From Thermosinus carboxydivorans Nor1 (lineage in GTDB: Bacteria > Bacillota > Negativicutes > Sporomusales > Thermosinaceae), in contig NZ_AAWL01000003.1 in NCBI RefSeq assembly GCF_000169155.1, forward strand, positions 124,001 through 188,000: a DNA stretch of 64,000 bases, read 5' to 3'. Positions 34,401 to 42,674 of this stretch are shown piece after piece. The notes under the pieces are model-generated. The model was not told the DNA's origin and ran no database searches. It worked only from the letters and a program-made list of their open reading frames with translations. A program made the position numbers and the translations under genes. Numbering within the stretch: the stretch's first letter is position 1; every line of letters begins with the position of its first letter.

Positions 34401-34900
34401 CCGCCACCTGCGGACGCTTTAATAATAATAGGGAAACCATGTTTCATGGCAAAAGCTTTAACCTCGTCGATGCTCTGCACCGGTCCGTCCGTACCGGGAA
34501 TGATCGGAAGTCCCGCGGTTATCGCCTGGTTGCGGGCTTTGATCTTATCGCCAAACATATTAAGATGCTCAAGCCGCGGCCCAATAAAAATAAGCCCCTC
34601 CTCCGCGCAACGCTTGGCCAGATCCATATTTTCCGCTAAAAATCCGTATCCAGGGTGGATTGCATCCACATTATTTTTTTTGGCGACATTGATAATTGAA
34701 TCTATATCCAGATAAGCTTCGACCGGACTTTTGCCTTCCCCGATGAGATAAGCCTCGTCAGCCTTATAGCGGTGTAGTGACAGATTATCCTCCTTGGAAT
34801 AAACCGCTACCGTTCGTATGCCCAACTCATGACAGGCGCGAAAAACCCGTATAGCAATTTCGCCGCGATTAGCCACAAGAACAGTACCAATCTTGTTCAC
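31460..34900 (-). CDS. pyc: Pyruvate carboxylase
   Basis: A 1146-aa single-chain biotin enzyme making oxaloacetate from pyruvate, bicarbonate and ATP. Domains in order: biotin carboxylase (1-450; VANRGEIAIRVFRA, ATP-grasp loop KASAGGGGRGMR, EVNPRIQVEHTITE), carboxyltransferase (~530-810; LLTDTTLRDAHQSLLATR, the metal site HLHTHDCSGNG), allosteric linker and biotin carrier domain (~1075-1146; VTEAMKMETTIQAP with the biotinylated Lys). Length is usual for the family. It feeds the reductive or gluconeogenic branch. A Na+-decarboxylase beta subunit is 8 kb away. No terminator was seen right after the stop. Confidence 0.97.
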   Translation of the reverse strand: MNKIGTVLVANRGEIAIRVFRACHELGIRTVAVYSKEDNLSLHRYKADEAYLIGEGKSPVEAYLDIDSIINVAKKNNVDAIHPGYGFLAENMDLAKRCAEEGLIFIGPRLEHLNMFGDKIKARNQAITAGLPIIPGTDGPVQSIDEVKAFAMKHGFPIIIKASAGGGGRGMRIVRGPESLSEAYHRAKSEAKTSFGNDEIYVEKLLENTKHIEVQILGDAEGNIVHLYERDCSVQRRHQKMVEIAPSIAFSDSLRQAVCDAAVKLMKHVNYLSAGTVEFLVTPDEKFYFIEVNPRIQVEHTITEMITGIDIVQAQILIADGYSLHSEEVGIPKQENISCHGHAIQCRVTTEDPANNFMPDTGKITVYRSGGGFGVRLDAGNAYAGSVITPHYDSLLVKVSTWGLTHKSAINRMRRALGEFRIRGIKTNIAFLDNVVKHEKFLSGTCDTIFIDSTPELFVLPERRDRSTKLLNYLGNIIVNGFEGLPKREKPTFGPVRVPKAPAGDPLPGTKQILDKRRPEGLVKWIKEQQEVLLTDTTLRDAHQSLLATRLRTYDMLKVISATAKMLPNLFSLEMWGGATFDVAFRFLKEDPWERLALLRQEMPNILFQMLLRGSNAVGYANYPDNVIKVFVAKSAEAGIDVFRIFDSLNWVEGMKVAIEAVRNANKVAEAAICYTGDILDKNRSKYDLQYYVTMAKELEKAGAHILGIKDMSGVLKPEAAYRLVSALKEAVDIPVHLHTHDCSGNGIYTYARAIDAGVDIVDVALSALAGMTSQPSGNTLYYALAGHKRQPRIDIQALTELSRYWEDVRGYYRDFEAGIAFPNPEVYLHEMPGGQYSNLKQQAKALGLENRWDEIQVMYAKVNEMFGDIVKVTPSSKVVGDMALYMVKNNLTEDDIYERGEYLDFPNSVVEFFRGQLGQPYCGFPKELQRIILKGQKPITQRPGELLEPLNFEEIRSTLKEKLPRPVTDRDVLSYALYPKVFLEWVEFIRKFGDVSVLDTPAFFYGLRPGEEIKVEIEKGKTLIIKLISVGDPNPDGTRTVKFELNGLPRETLIRDYSLKTIVLAKAKADKDDPRQIGAIMPGTVLKILVEKGSKVKKGDPLLVTEAMKMETTIQAPFNGYVKEVYVKEKDLIELDDLLMELVKH

Positions 34901-34924
34901 GCTTTCGATTCCCTCCTAAATTTT

Positions 34925-35138
34925 CCACAAATATACAGTTATGATGTGATGTTATTAATTAAGCAAAAAAAAGTAAATAGGTTTGCGAAAAGTATACCTG
35001 CATACACTTATAATTGGTGGAAAATAGAAGAAGACATCACTGTCATTCATGACGCCGCCAAAGCGATTAATCCTGATGTTTTGGTCATGTGTCTTTTTAA
35101 TTGTTTTCCCTTGAATGAACATGGTCAGCGGAACTTGC
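34925..35138 (+). other. Open stretch between pyc and adh with no assigned gene
   Basis: A plus-strand frame (34955-35140 region) reads NRFAKSIPAYTYNWWKIEED then AINPDVLVMCLFNCFPLNEH, which looks protein-like but matches no family I know, and has no ribosome site. It holds the second copy of the 21-bp repeat (35021-35041). Possibly a gene remnant. Confidence 0.35.
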
Positions 35139-35188
35139 AAAAAAAAAATCGGCCTGAAGCCTAGTAATGGGATTCAGGCCGATTTTTG
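35139..35188. terminator. Bidirectional terminator beside adh
   Basis: AAATCGGCCTGAA (35146-35158) pairs with TTCAGGCCGATTT (35173-35185), with an A run before and Ts after. Lies 22 bp past the alcohol dehydrogenase stop. Confidence 0.88.
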
Positions 35189-35210
35189 CTGTGCTATTAA
35201 GACTGCTACT

Positions 35211-36356
35211 TTAAACGGTGACAGGCGTACCGCTGTAAATGCATTTAAGCAAAGCTGCCATGTCACTTTTTGTTACAGGTATGGGGTTGACGCGGGTCGA
35301 ACCTTTCAGGGAGTTTTCGACAAGTTGGTCGAAAGCCGTGGTAAACTCTTGCTCAGTTATCCCCGTTTCCCGCAGCGACTTGGGAATATTAAGAAAGTCG
35401 TTTAATTTTTCAACGGCACTGATAAAGTCGTCACACCCGACTTCGCGGGCCAGCCTGGCCAGGCGGCGCACAACCATCGCGTCCTGAGAATTATACTTGA
35501 GCGCATATGGCAGGACAACGGCGTTAATCAGGCCGTGGCCGAGATCAAACTGGCCGCCGACCGCATGGGCGATGCCGTGCACCACGCCGAGGCCGACATT
35601 GGCAAAGGCCAGCCCCGCCATACATTGATAGTGATGCACTTTTTCCCTGCTCTCCGGCGTCTTGTCACGATAGGAAACCGGCAAATACTCCAAGAGGCCG
35701 GCCACTGCCCCTCTGGCCAAAGCCTCACTAAAGTCGTCAAGGCTTTTGTTAATATAGCACTCCACGGCATGCGTGACGGCGTCCATGCCCGTCTCGGCCA
35801 CAATATGGGGCGGCATGCTCATGGTGATGTCCGCATCAAGAATGGCCAAATCAGGCACAAACGCATCGGTCTTTAAACCGATTTTAAGGTTTTGGTCCCG
35901 GAAGGTAATGACCGCCGCCCTGGTCACCTCGCTGCCTGTCCCCGATGTTGACGGTATGGCGATAAACTGCACACCGCGCCTTTGCTGCGGCAGTTCGTCT
36001 GTTAACATATTGTCAAATGTAAGGTCCGGATAGTCGTACATCAGGGCCATGACTTTGGCAGCGTCAATCGGCGAGCCCCCGCCAACGGCAATCACCACAT
36101 CTGGCGCTAGCTCGCGCATTTTTTCAAGGCCGCCTAAGACGGCGCCGGTATCAGGATTTTTGCCGATACCGGAATATACGTATGTTTCAATTTTTTTGTC
36201 TTGTAGCACTTGTTCGATTTTGGCAATTGTCCCGTTGGCGAACATGGAATTGCCGCCGGTAACGATAAACGCTCTGGCCCCATTTATCTCCCTTAGGCTG
36301 TCTAACGAGCCGCGGCCGGCGATGACCGCTTGTCCGCCCAGGATAATTCGTTTCAT
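35211..36356 (-). CDS. Iron-containing alcohol dehydrogenase
   Basis: A 381-aa group III dehydrogenase. NAD-binding region VVIAVGGGSPIDAAKVMAL, TSGTGSEVTRAAVIT, and the iron site: Asp in DADITMSMP, His in THAVECYINKSLDD, GIAHAVGGQFDLGHG. Reduces aldehydes or oxidises primary alcohols or butanol-type substrates. ATG 36356 follows GAGGTGATG. The gene is alone with its own terminator. Confidence 0.92.
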   Translation of the reverse strand: MKRIILGGQAVIAGRGSLDSLREINGARAFIVTGGNSMFANGTIAKIEQVLQDKKIETYVYSGIGKNPDTGAVLGGLEKMRELAPDVVIAVGGGSPIDAAKVMALMYDYPDLTFDNMLTDELPQQRRGVQFIAIPSTSGTGSEVTRAAVITFRDQNLKIGLKTDAFVPDLAILDADITMSMPPHIVAETGMDAVTHAVECYINKSLDDFSEALARGAVAGLLEYLPVSYRDKTPESREKVHHYQCMAGLAFANVGLGVVHGIAHAVGGQFDLGHGLINAVVLPYALKYNSQDAMVVRRLARLAREVGCDDFISAVEKLNDFLNIPKSLRETGITEQEFTTAFDQLVENSLKGSTRVNPIPVTKSDMAALLKCIYSGTPVTV

Positions 36357-36540
36357 GCACCATCACCTCGATTGACCTTTTAGGTATATTATACCATCGC
36401 TTACCGTTTGCATTATCTTTCTTTGCGCCGGCTGCGGCAAGACGGTAAATGTCAGTGGTTATTGCAGGGTTTTGCTTAGTTTTCTAGAAAACTTAATATT
36501 GTTTAACTGTTTTGTATTTTGGATATAAGGAGATGGCGCT

Positions 36541-37386
36541 ATGCAGGAGAATGATGAAGCATTATTAGAAAAGTTTCGCTTTGTTCTCGAATATTTCAAT
36601 GACCTTTCCACTGGCGACTGCGGAGTTAGCCTCACCGACCGGGAAAAATACTTGTATTATAAGCCCGGCAAAAAACTGGACCTTAAGGTGCAAGTCGGTT
36701 CACCGCTAAAGCCAGGCAGCGCCGTGTACCGGGCGATTCACGAAAAGAGGCGGGTAGTCATCCGCGGCGACAAATCACTCTTTGGTCAGCCCTATATTGC
36801 GGTAGCCATCCCTATCGTTAATTCAAGCGGCGAAGTCATTGGCGCAGCCTGCACGCAGGAAACGGTTGACCGCCAGGATACCCTGAAAGAAATGGCCGGC
36901 AAGTTGACTGAAAGTATTGCCGTCCTGGCCAGTACGTCTGAAGAAATTACCGCCCAAGCCGAGGAGATTACGGCAATTACGCAGGAATTGGCAAAACTTG
37001 CCCGCGAATCGGAAAAACGCATGCGCGAGACTGACCAAGTGCTGGGGTTTATTAGATCGGTGGCTGACCAGACCAATCTTTTGGGACTAAACGCCGCCAT
37101 TGAAGCAGCCCGCGTGGGTGACGCGGGCCGCGGGTTCGGTGTTGTTGCCGAAGAAATCCGCAAACTGGCAGCCTCAAGCGCCGAGTCCATTCAGAAAATT
37201 GAGAAAATCATCAAGGCTATCCAGTCTGACAGCAGTCGCACTTATAACGAGATGGACAATATCCATAATATGGTGTCCCAAATTACGGCGGCAATAACCC
37301 ATGTTACCGGCTCTATCCAGCAGACAAACACGCTGGCGCTGGAGCTTGACCGGCTGGCGGAGAGTCTCAGTCAGGATCAGGCTTAA
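36541..37386 (+). CDS. Soluble methyl-accepting chemotaxis-type transducer
   Basis: A 281-aa protein without membrane helices. Residues 1-110 form a small sensory domain ([38 protein letters not shown]). Residues ~120-280 are a short MCP signalling coil: [20 protein letters not shown] and [18 protein letters not shown] is the CheA/CheW contact tip. The bundle is short. Likely cytoplasmic sensor of an unknown signal. Fragments of related sensors lie at 40.5 and 42.5 kb. The ATG follows AAGGAGATGGCGCT. Confidence 0.9.
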   Translation: MQENDEALLEKFRFVLEYFNDLSTGDCGVSLTDREKYLYYKPGKKLDLKVQVGSPLKPGSAVYRAIHEKRRVVIRGDKSLFGQPYIAVAIPIVNSSGEVIGAACTQETVDRQDTLKEMAGKLTESIAVLASTSEEITAQAEEITAITQELAKLARESEKRMRETDQVLGFIRSVADQTNLLGLNAAIEAARVGDAGRGFGVVAEEIRKLAASSAESIQKIEKIIKAIQSDSSRTYNEMDNIHNMVSQITAAITHVTGSIQQTNTLALELDRLAESLSQDQA

Positions 37387-37404
37387 CAAGACAATGCCCA
37401 TGCT

Positions 37405-37526
37405 GGGCGCACCATAAAGCTCCCGGTCTTGCGGCGGGCAAGAACCGGGAGCTTTTTTATATACTAGGCCTATGACGCAACAGACGCCCGGTCCGCGGCG
37501 ACCGGCCAGCGGCGCCCGCCACGCGC
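37405..37526 (+). repeat. Dispersed repeat copy A (terminator plus GC-rich tail)
   Basis: About 120 bp that matches 40722-40839 with scattered differences: GGGCGCACCATAA, the AAGCTCCCGGT/ACCGGGAGCTT hairpin with T run (37417-37459, terminator of the transducer gene), then GCAACAGACGCCCGG and CGGCGCCCGCC. Confidence 0.75.
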
Positions 37527-37725
37527 TGGCTACCGCAGCTACATGCAAGCGACCGGCCAGATCTTTCCCGCCAGCCTTCTCCTATCACCCGGCTACAAAA
37601 AATGCACTTCTTAAAAAGTGCGTTTCCCAACAGCCTGGCAGCCATCGTCTTCACAAGGCGGTGGCTGGTTTTGTAATAAATCTGAAGGTGTGGGCAGCTT
37701 TTTGCGTTTGAAAGATTTGGTAATT
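37527..37725. other. Intergenic region with a second hairpin
   Basis: AAATGCACTT and AAGTGCGTTT (37598-37624) make a small hairpin with T run. No gene seen. Confidence 0.45.
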
Positions 37726-38397
37726 TTATAACGGTAACAAGGCCAAGACGTCCTGTTTTTCTATTTTTGATATCATGTCATACCAAGCTTGGGGTTTGTT
37801 CGGCAGTACAGCATAGTAACGTTTCAGAAACTTTGCCACCAGTTCGGCTGAAATACTTACAGTTGCTTCGTCATAAGGCAGAAAACATAAATCTAATCCC
37901 GTTACGGCCTCGCCGTCATTTTTCCACGATGGGTGAACATAATCAATATTGATGCGTTTGTAGCCAAGGTGGGAAAGAACTTCACGGCGCACGAACGGAT
38001 CCATGGGTTTGATACCGCCAAATTCAAATTTTTCGACTCTGTACGGATCGTAAACTTCAGCAAATACGCCAAATAATTTGTTATTGCTTGCTTTAGCCAA
38101 CGCAAACAAATCTTCTTGCCGCTTTTGCGCCAAGAAGCGGCCAATACCTAAGCCTGCCTGTCCGATGATGGTAAAATCGGTCATTGCCACATTAAAATCA
38201 GGGTAATAACGGTACTCGGTTGCACCTACAACTTTTCCCTCATGTACGGCTACGTAAACCCGAATACCAGGGTCGGCAAGGGGTTCTTTCCACAAATCGA
38301 ATGCCAATACTTCCTCCTTAGGAAAAATCTGTTGCATCAGCCGGTGCATTTGAACAAACAAGGGGTCAGTAATATCCGTTATTCTAATATATTCCAC
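37726..38397 (-). CDS. GNAT-family N-acetyltransferase
   Basis: A 223-aa protein with a GNAT fold: GIRVYVAVHEGKVVGATEYRY (beta 2-4) and TIIGQAGLGIGRFLAQKRQE (acetyl-CoA loop, variant of Q/RxxGxG/A). A long C-terminal extension follows (~130-223). Third gene of an operon after a second GNAT and a nitrilase-family enzyme. Substrate unknown; possibly an amino-acid derivative. Confidence 0.78.
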   Translation of the reverse strand: MEYIRITDITDPLFVQMHRLMQQIFPKEEVLAFDLWKEPLADPGIRVYVAVHEGKVVGATEYRYYPDFNVAMTDFTIIGQAGLGIGRFLAQKRQEDLFALAKASNNKLFGVFAEVYDPYRVEKFEFGGIKPMDPFVRREVLSHLGYKRINIDYVHPSWKNDGEAVTGLDLCFLPYDEATVSISAELVAKFLKRYYAVLPNKPQAWYDMISKIEKQDVLALLPL

Positions 38398-38409
38398 TAT
38401 TTTAGCCTC

Positions 38410-39087
38410 CTATTTGCTGCTTTGAAAAAAAGGGTTCTTCCATTCCATCAAAGCTGCATAATTGCATGATTCGCGATCTTCCAGATAGTTGGCTACCACT
38501 TTTACCGGAGTACGGCCGCAGCGCAGCAGGAAAGTAATAACCGGATCGTAAAGTTCACCTTTAACTACCGCCGCCAGGTATTGGTCAGCAGTCATCTCGC
38601 CGGCCTTCTTGTAATATCCTGGCATCCTGCCGCCACCTAACAGTCGTCGCAACCCTTTATGGACTACCACTTCATACATCGACTGCATGAGCGCTTTGCC
38701 TAGTCCAAGCTTTCGATATGTCGGGCGGACGCAGATGTCAACAATATACAGTGTGTCCCCAGCCGGATCATGATTACGAATGTAGCCACTGTCAGTAATT
38801 TCTTCCCAGGTATGATCCAGATGATCAGTATCGAGTTTGACCACCAGACTGGTAATTGATCCCACAAGCTCGCCGTCGATTTCTGCACACATGGCCCCTT
38901 CCGGAAACAAGGTAACATGGTTATATAGCTGCTTTTCATTCCACCATAGCTCAGACGGAAACGGTGGAGGGAAGCTCTCTTGCTGAATACGGATGAGGGC
39001 AGCAAAATCTTCTACCCGGTAATTGCGAATAATTGTTTTGATTGGGCGATTATTATCAAACGCATAAAATTCTTTGCGGTACATCAT
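38410..39087 (-). CDS. GNAT-family N-acetyltransferase
   Basis: About 225 aa. IIRNYRVEDFAALIRIQQES, AMCAEIDGELVGSITSLVV and the acetyl-CoA loop CVRPTYRKLGLGKALMQSMY (R-x-x-G-x-G). I chose ATG 39087 behind AAGGGGGA; a longer frame to 39204 overlaps the hydrolase. Similar GNAT domains are found fused to nitrilase-family hydrolases, and here the two lie side by side. Confidence 0.85.
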   Translation of the reverse strand: MMYRKEFYAFDNNRPIKTIIRNYRVEDFAALIRIQQESFPPPFPSELWWNEKQLYNHVTLFPEGAMCAEIDGELVGSITSLVVKLDTDHLDHTWEEITDSGYIRNHDPAGDTLYIVDICVRPTYRKLGLGKALMQSMYEVVVHKGLRRLLGGGRMPGYYKKAGEMTADQYLAAVVKGELYDPVITFLLRCGRTPVKVVANYLEDRESCNYAALMEWKNPFFQSSK

Positions 39088-39115
39088 AGTTCCCCCTTGC
39101 TCTGGTTTTACGGCT

Positions 39116-39970
39116 TCACCAGTCAGGATAGAGATCTGTTCGCCTATCGCGCCACGTCGTGACAGAACCGCGCTCTCTAACCCGGTATAGCAATTCCAAG
39201 TCAAGGTCAGCTGTAATAATCATATCGTGGTTTATTTCCCCTTCCGCCAATAGACCTCCTGGCGGGAAAGGAATATCGTTAGGGGTGATAACAGCCGCCT
39301 GACCAAAATTGGCCCGCATAAAATCCACCGTGGGCAGAGAACCAACCGTTCCGGTGGTTACAACATACACCTGGTTTTCAATCGCCCGGGCATGGCTGGT
39401 GTACCGTACACGGTAGAACCCATGACGATCATCAGTGCAAGAAGGACAGAAAATAACGTCAGCCCCTTTGGCTCTAACCATACGGACAATTTCCGGAAAC
39501 TCAATGTCGTAACAAGTCAGAATGGCAATAGTCCCTTTTTCAGTTTCAAATACATTGATGTCATGGCCGGCAGCCATATTCCATTCTTTTACTTCCGTTG
39601 GCGTAATGTGAAGCTTAGGCTGTCGGACTATCTTGCCATTGGGGTAGAACAGATGGGCCACATTATATAAACGCTCATCTTCCCGAATAACATGGGTTCC
39701 ACCGATTATATGCATTCCGGTTTGCTGCGCCAGTGAGGTGAATAATAAACAATACTGCTCGGTAAAATCAGGCAAATTATGGATGCTGAGCGCATTCCCG
39801 TGGCTGTCGCCAATTGACAGCAACTGCGTCGTAACAAACTCGGGGAATAGGACAAAATCAGCTTCAAATTCGGCAGCAGTCTTGACATAATGCTCCACCT
39901 GCTGCGCAAACTCAGCAAAAGATTTAATGGTATGAAGATGATACTGCACCGCTGATACTCTTAATCTCAC
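39116..39970 (-). CDS. Carbon-nitrogen hydrolase (nitrilase superfamily)
   Basis: A 284-aa hydrolase with the catalytic triad: Glu in LFPEFVT (~44), Lys in RQPKLHITP (~119), Cys in ILTCYDIEFPE (~158). It would cut an amide or nitrile C-N bond in a small compound. First gene of the nitrilase-GNAT-GNAT operon, with ATG 39970 behind AGGAGGGGT. An HxlR regulator is divergent. Confidence 0.9.
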   Translation of the reverse strand: MRLRVSAVQYHLHTIKSFAEFAQQVEHYVKTAAEFEADFVLFPEFVTTQLLSIGDSHGNALSIHNLPDFTEQYCLLFTSLAQQTGMHIIGGTHVIREDERLYNVAHLFYPNGKIVRQPKLHITPTEVKEWNMAAGHDINVFETEKGTIAILTCYDIEFPEIVRMVRAKGADVIFCPSCTDDRHGFYRVRYTSHARAIENQVYVVTTGTVGSLPTVDFMRANFGQAAVITPNDIPFPPGGLLAEGEINHDMIITADLDLELLYRVRERGSVTTWRDRRTDLYPDW

Positions 39971-40143
39971 TGTAACCCCTCCTTTATATCAGCCCAAAAT
40001 ATGAAAACCATTTCCAAAAGGTTCATTAGACTTTATAATAAAAAACACTACGATTATTATTATGCATATACCGCTTTTATATCAAGTACGCACTTTTTCG
40101 TAAGTTAGTATCATTAAACATATTTAGAGAAAGGAAATGACCT
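39971..40143. promoter_or_regulatory. Divergent promoter region between the hydrolase operon and the HxlR gene
   Basis: 173 bp of AT-rich DNA between divergent starts. TTATATCAAG and TATAATAAAAAAC lie here; TTTCCAAAAGG... no single palindrome stands out. It must hold both promoters and a likely HxlR site. Confidence 0.4.
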
Positions 40144-40473
40144 ATGGGAGACCAGGAATTCAAGAACGCCGTCAAGACTACTTTAAAAACGATTGGTGGG
40201 AAGTGGAAACCAGTCATCCTCTGTTTTCTTAAAGAAGGCGTAATGCGTTTCAGCGAACTTAAACGGGAAATACCCGAAATTACAGAAAAAATGCTGGCTC
40301 AACAGCTAAGAGAATTGGAGCAGGACGGTATTATTTCCCGTAAAGTGTACCCCCAAGTACCGCCCAAAGTGGAATACTCCCTTACTGAATACGGCCAGAC
40401 CATTCAGGAAGTTTTGGATGTCATGTATAAATGGGGACGGCAGCATCAAAAACGGATAAGAGAAAAAGCATAA
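40144..40473 (+). CDS. HxlR-family transcriptional regulator
   Basis: A 109-aa winged-helix regulator: IGGKWKPVILCFLKEGVMRF, SELKREIPEITEKMLAQQLR, ELEQDGIISRKVYPQVPPKV and EYSLTEYG, the complete HxlR pattern. No sensor cysteine of the YodB type near the N-terminus is seen. The ATG follows AGAAAGGAAATGACCT. Divergent from the hydrolase operon, which it likely controls in response to a quinone- or aldehyde-type signal. Confidence 0.9.
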   Translation: MGDQEFKNAVKTTLKTIGGKWKPVILCFLKEGVMRFSELKREIPEITEKMLAQQLRELEQDGIISRKVYPQVPPKVEYSLTEYGQTIQEVLDVMYKWGRQHQKRIREKA

Positions 40474-40489
40474 AAAGAAAAAGGCCCAC

Positions 40490-40640
40490 CGGCCTGTGAT
40501 GTAGCCCTGTGCGCTACTTGCGGCATGGTGCTAGCCAGTTCCTGAGAAACTGAGTTCACCTCCTGGGATACTGCCGCCAGGCTCTGAAAATGGCTGGTCA
40601 GCCTCACGGATAGGTAAATATAAAAAAGCCTGCAGACTTG
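40490..40640 (-). pseudogene. Fragment of a chemotaxis-type transducer
   Basis: Minus-strand RLTSHFQSLAAVSQEVNSVS and QELAST resemble the start of an MCP coil (compare the transducer at 36541). Only ~45 codons remain. Confidence 0.4.
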
Positions 40641-40652
40641 CCACAGGCCTTG
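40622..40652 (-). terminator. Hairpin terminator
   Basis: On the minus strand AAGGCCTG pairs with CAGGCTTTTTT across an 11-nt loop (TGGCAAGTCTG). Confidence 0.65.
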
Positions 40653-40721
40653 AGTCATTGCGATGATTTAGTCTTCGCGCCACATGTTTTTGACAAGTAA
40701 AGATTGGCCGACGCCCTTGCC

Positions 40722-40839
40722 GGGCGCACCATAAGGCTCTCGGTTTTGCGGTGGACAAGGACCGGGAGTTTTTTCACATACTATGGCGCAACAGACGCCC
40801 GGGCCGCGGCGGGTGGCCAACGGCGCCCGCCGCGCGAGC
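40722..40839 (+). repeat. Dispersed repeat copy B, running into the HipA-like gene
   Basis: Matches copy A (37405-37526): GGGCGCACCATAA, a hairpin GCTCTCGGT/ACCGGGAG with T run, GCAACAGACGCCCGG and CGGCGCCCGCC. Its right 58 bp encode the last ~19 residues of the HipA-like protein. Confidence 0.75.
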
Positions 40840-41605
40840 TGGGAATATGCTTACGCAGCCTCTGCCAGATTTCTTCAGCCATGTCGCGCCGCACTTTGAT
40901 ATACTCCGCCAGAGCCTGCCGTTCATTTTCGTCCGGAAGCCAATCATAGGGTATCTCCCGCACCAGTCCGCAAATTCGTTCATCAGTCAGATTTTTCACC
41001 CTGGCAAGGTAAGGGAGAAAATCCTGTGCTGTCAAGCATTCTCTAAGTAGCCATGCATAAATAAAACGAAAATATACCCGTTTTCGAGTGCTCAATCTTT
41101 CGAGCGACCTGAGCGTCCATTTGCCAGACCTGAACAGGTGAGAATTGTCAATGGCATATATTATATATCGATCCTCTTCATGGCGCAATAAGAGATTTTT
41201 TTTGTTATATGCACGGTCGGGATTATGAAACATATGGTCAAATAACAGTACACCAGCCATTTCCGACGTGTTGGACGCTTTATCTAGATTATGCTGTCCC
41301 AAATATTCCGCGCCGACCAAGTACTCTGAGGCAAAGTGCCGTCCTGGAAGCACGCCGTATTCAGCCGACTCCGCGCCATCCGCGAGCAGAGACTCGCCAA
41401 TCTCGATAATACCGCCGCTGGGCGGAAAAGGCAAATTCATAAATTGGCCAATTTTGGCCGCCAACAGCTCGTTTACCAATACCTTCACGCCAAGCTTGTT
41501 GTTTTGCAGTTTCACCACATACACCTTACCGTCATCAGCACGAAAAAAACGGGGTGAGGTTATGCCAATCCCCACCTTGCCGATATATTCAACAGCAGTG
41601 AGCAT
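40781..41605 (-). CDS. HipA-like kinase-fold protein
   Basis: A 274-aa protein. YIGKVGIGITSPRFFRADDG, VYVVKLQNNKLGVKVLVNEL (Lys like that of the kinase beta-3 strand), LLFDHMFHNPDRAYNKKNLL (the catalytic-loop-like H-N-PDR-x-x-NLL) and IIYAIDNSHLF (Asp-Asn metal site). This is the HipA-type kinase family found as stand-alone genes in Firmicutes; substrate unknown, no HipB partner here. The last 19 residues (GGRRWPPAAARASVAP) come from the dispersed repeat, so the original C-terminus was changed. ATG 41605. Confidence 0.82.
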   Translation of the reverse strand: MLTAVEYIGKVGIGITSPRFFRADDGKVYVVKLQNNKLGVKVLVNELLAAKIGQFMNLPFPPSGGIIEIGESLLADGAESAEYGVLPGRHFASEYLVGAEYLGQHNLDKASNTSEMAGVLLFDHMFHNPDRAYNKKNLLLRHEEDRYIIYAIDNSHLFRSGKWTLRSLERLSTRKRVYFRFIYAWLLRECLTAQDFLPYLARVKNLTDERICGLVREIPYDWLPDENERQALAEYIKVRRDMAEEIWQRLRKHIPSSRGGRRWPPAAARASVAP

Positions 41606-41639
41606 ACTTTCAGCCCCCGGTCAATACGCACTTTAATTA

Positions 41640-41672
41640 AAAAGATCCGGTAGGGAAAGATACCGGATCTAA
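41640..41672 (-). terminator. Intrinsic terminator of the 41.7-42.3 kb gene
   Basis: GATCCGGTA and TACCGGATC make a 9-bp stem around GGGAAAGA, with TTTTTAATT on the minus strand. Confidence 0.82.
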
Positions 41673-41703
41673 AAGTCCTTGATCTCGCGGACTAACAACA
41701 GCA

Positions 41704-42303
41704 TCAACTAGCAGCTCCGGATACCGAGGTCAGCGCTTCCAGGTTTACGATAACCGACCTTACGTTGTCGCCTGAAATTGCCTCAGAAGCGCCAGGTACA
41801 AATATATCTTGTACTCGCAAAATCGCCAATTCATCTTCTACGTCGGTAAGAATGCCATCAAACAGAAAACCACCGAGAGTTGTTATGACCACTTCGTCCC
41901 CAATTCTCCGCCTTAACTGATGAATCAACTCGTGACTTTCTTGCCTTTCAGCTTCTGTACGAACCTCAGCCGCAGCATCAGGGGCAGGAGGAGCAGCATT
42001 GGCGTTATTCGAATTTTCTTCAAGCGGGTCTTCGGCGATACCAGTCCCTTTGGCAACTACTTGCCATAGATCCACGTTGGCAAATTCTACTTCAATACGC
42101 TCGCCTCCCGGAGTAAGGATTTCCACGGCGTTTGTGTCGGCTTCAATTGCCGGTGTCAGAATGGCAATCCGGCAGTCGTCAATTGCCTGCAAATTACCAA
42201 AGTAGACAAACCCGTCAAAGCCAAATAGCAAAACGTCTGTATTCAGCTCACGAGACAGCTCTTTGATAAGGCACTCGTTGCGTATTTGTGTAAATATACC
42301 CAT
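41704..42303 (-). CDS. Unknown protein with a duplicated beta-rich module
   Basis: A 199-aa protein I cannot name. Residues ~20-52 (NTDVLLFGFDGFVYFGNLQA, IDDCRIAILTPA) and ~135-168 (GDEVVITTLGGFLFDGILTD, VEDELAILRVQD) align as two copies of a short beta-barrel-like module. An Ala/Pro/Glu-rich linker (PPAPDAAAEVRTEAER) separates them. The module resembles Sm/SH3-type barrels or spore-surface YuzF-like repeats only loosely. ATG 42303 follows GGAGGGAT. Single gene with own terminator. Confidence 0.75.
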   Translation of the reverse strand: MGIFTQIRNECLIKELSRELNTDVLLFGFDGFVYFGNLQAIDDCRIAILTPAIEADTNAVEILTPGGERIEVEFANVDLWQVVAKGTGIAEDPLEENSNNANAAPPAPDAAAEVRTEAERQESHELIHQLRRRIGDEVVITTLGGFLFDGILTDVEDELAILRVQDIFVPGASEAISGDNVRSVIVNLEALTSVSGAAS

Positions 42304-42399
42304 AATCTATCCCTCCTAAAGATGTATCTACTATACTTATATGAACATATCGCCGAATATGTCACCGGAATTGAAATCTTAATTTCGGCTTTTAAGGCA

Positions 42400-42535
42400 T
42401 TGTAGGATTTTTTAAGAAGGCACACCTCCTCGATAAAGTTAACATAATCGTCGAAGATGGGCATGCTGATGGCGATATAGGGAAAACCATAGAGCTCTTT
42501 GGGAACTGGGGTTATGATGCGTTCCTTTTTTCCAT
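42400..42535 (-). pseudogene. Fragment of a chemotaxis-sensor-like protein
   Basis: Minus-strand ITPVPKELYGFPYIAISMPI then FDDYVNFIEEVCLL resembles the sensory domain in the transducer at 36541 ([14 protein letters not shown]). No intact start or end. Confidence 0.4.
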
Positions 42536-42674
42536 GGCCTAGTACGGGCCTGAGCTGGCTTGATAGAATCGCCCACTGCCGCCTGGCTGCTGTCCGTACG
42601 CCGTTTCACGCAGCGGAGCCTAAGAAAGGTATCTCTGCGGCGTAATATGCGACTTTCCAGAGGAGTGGGCTTGA

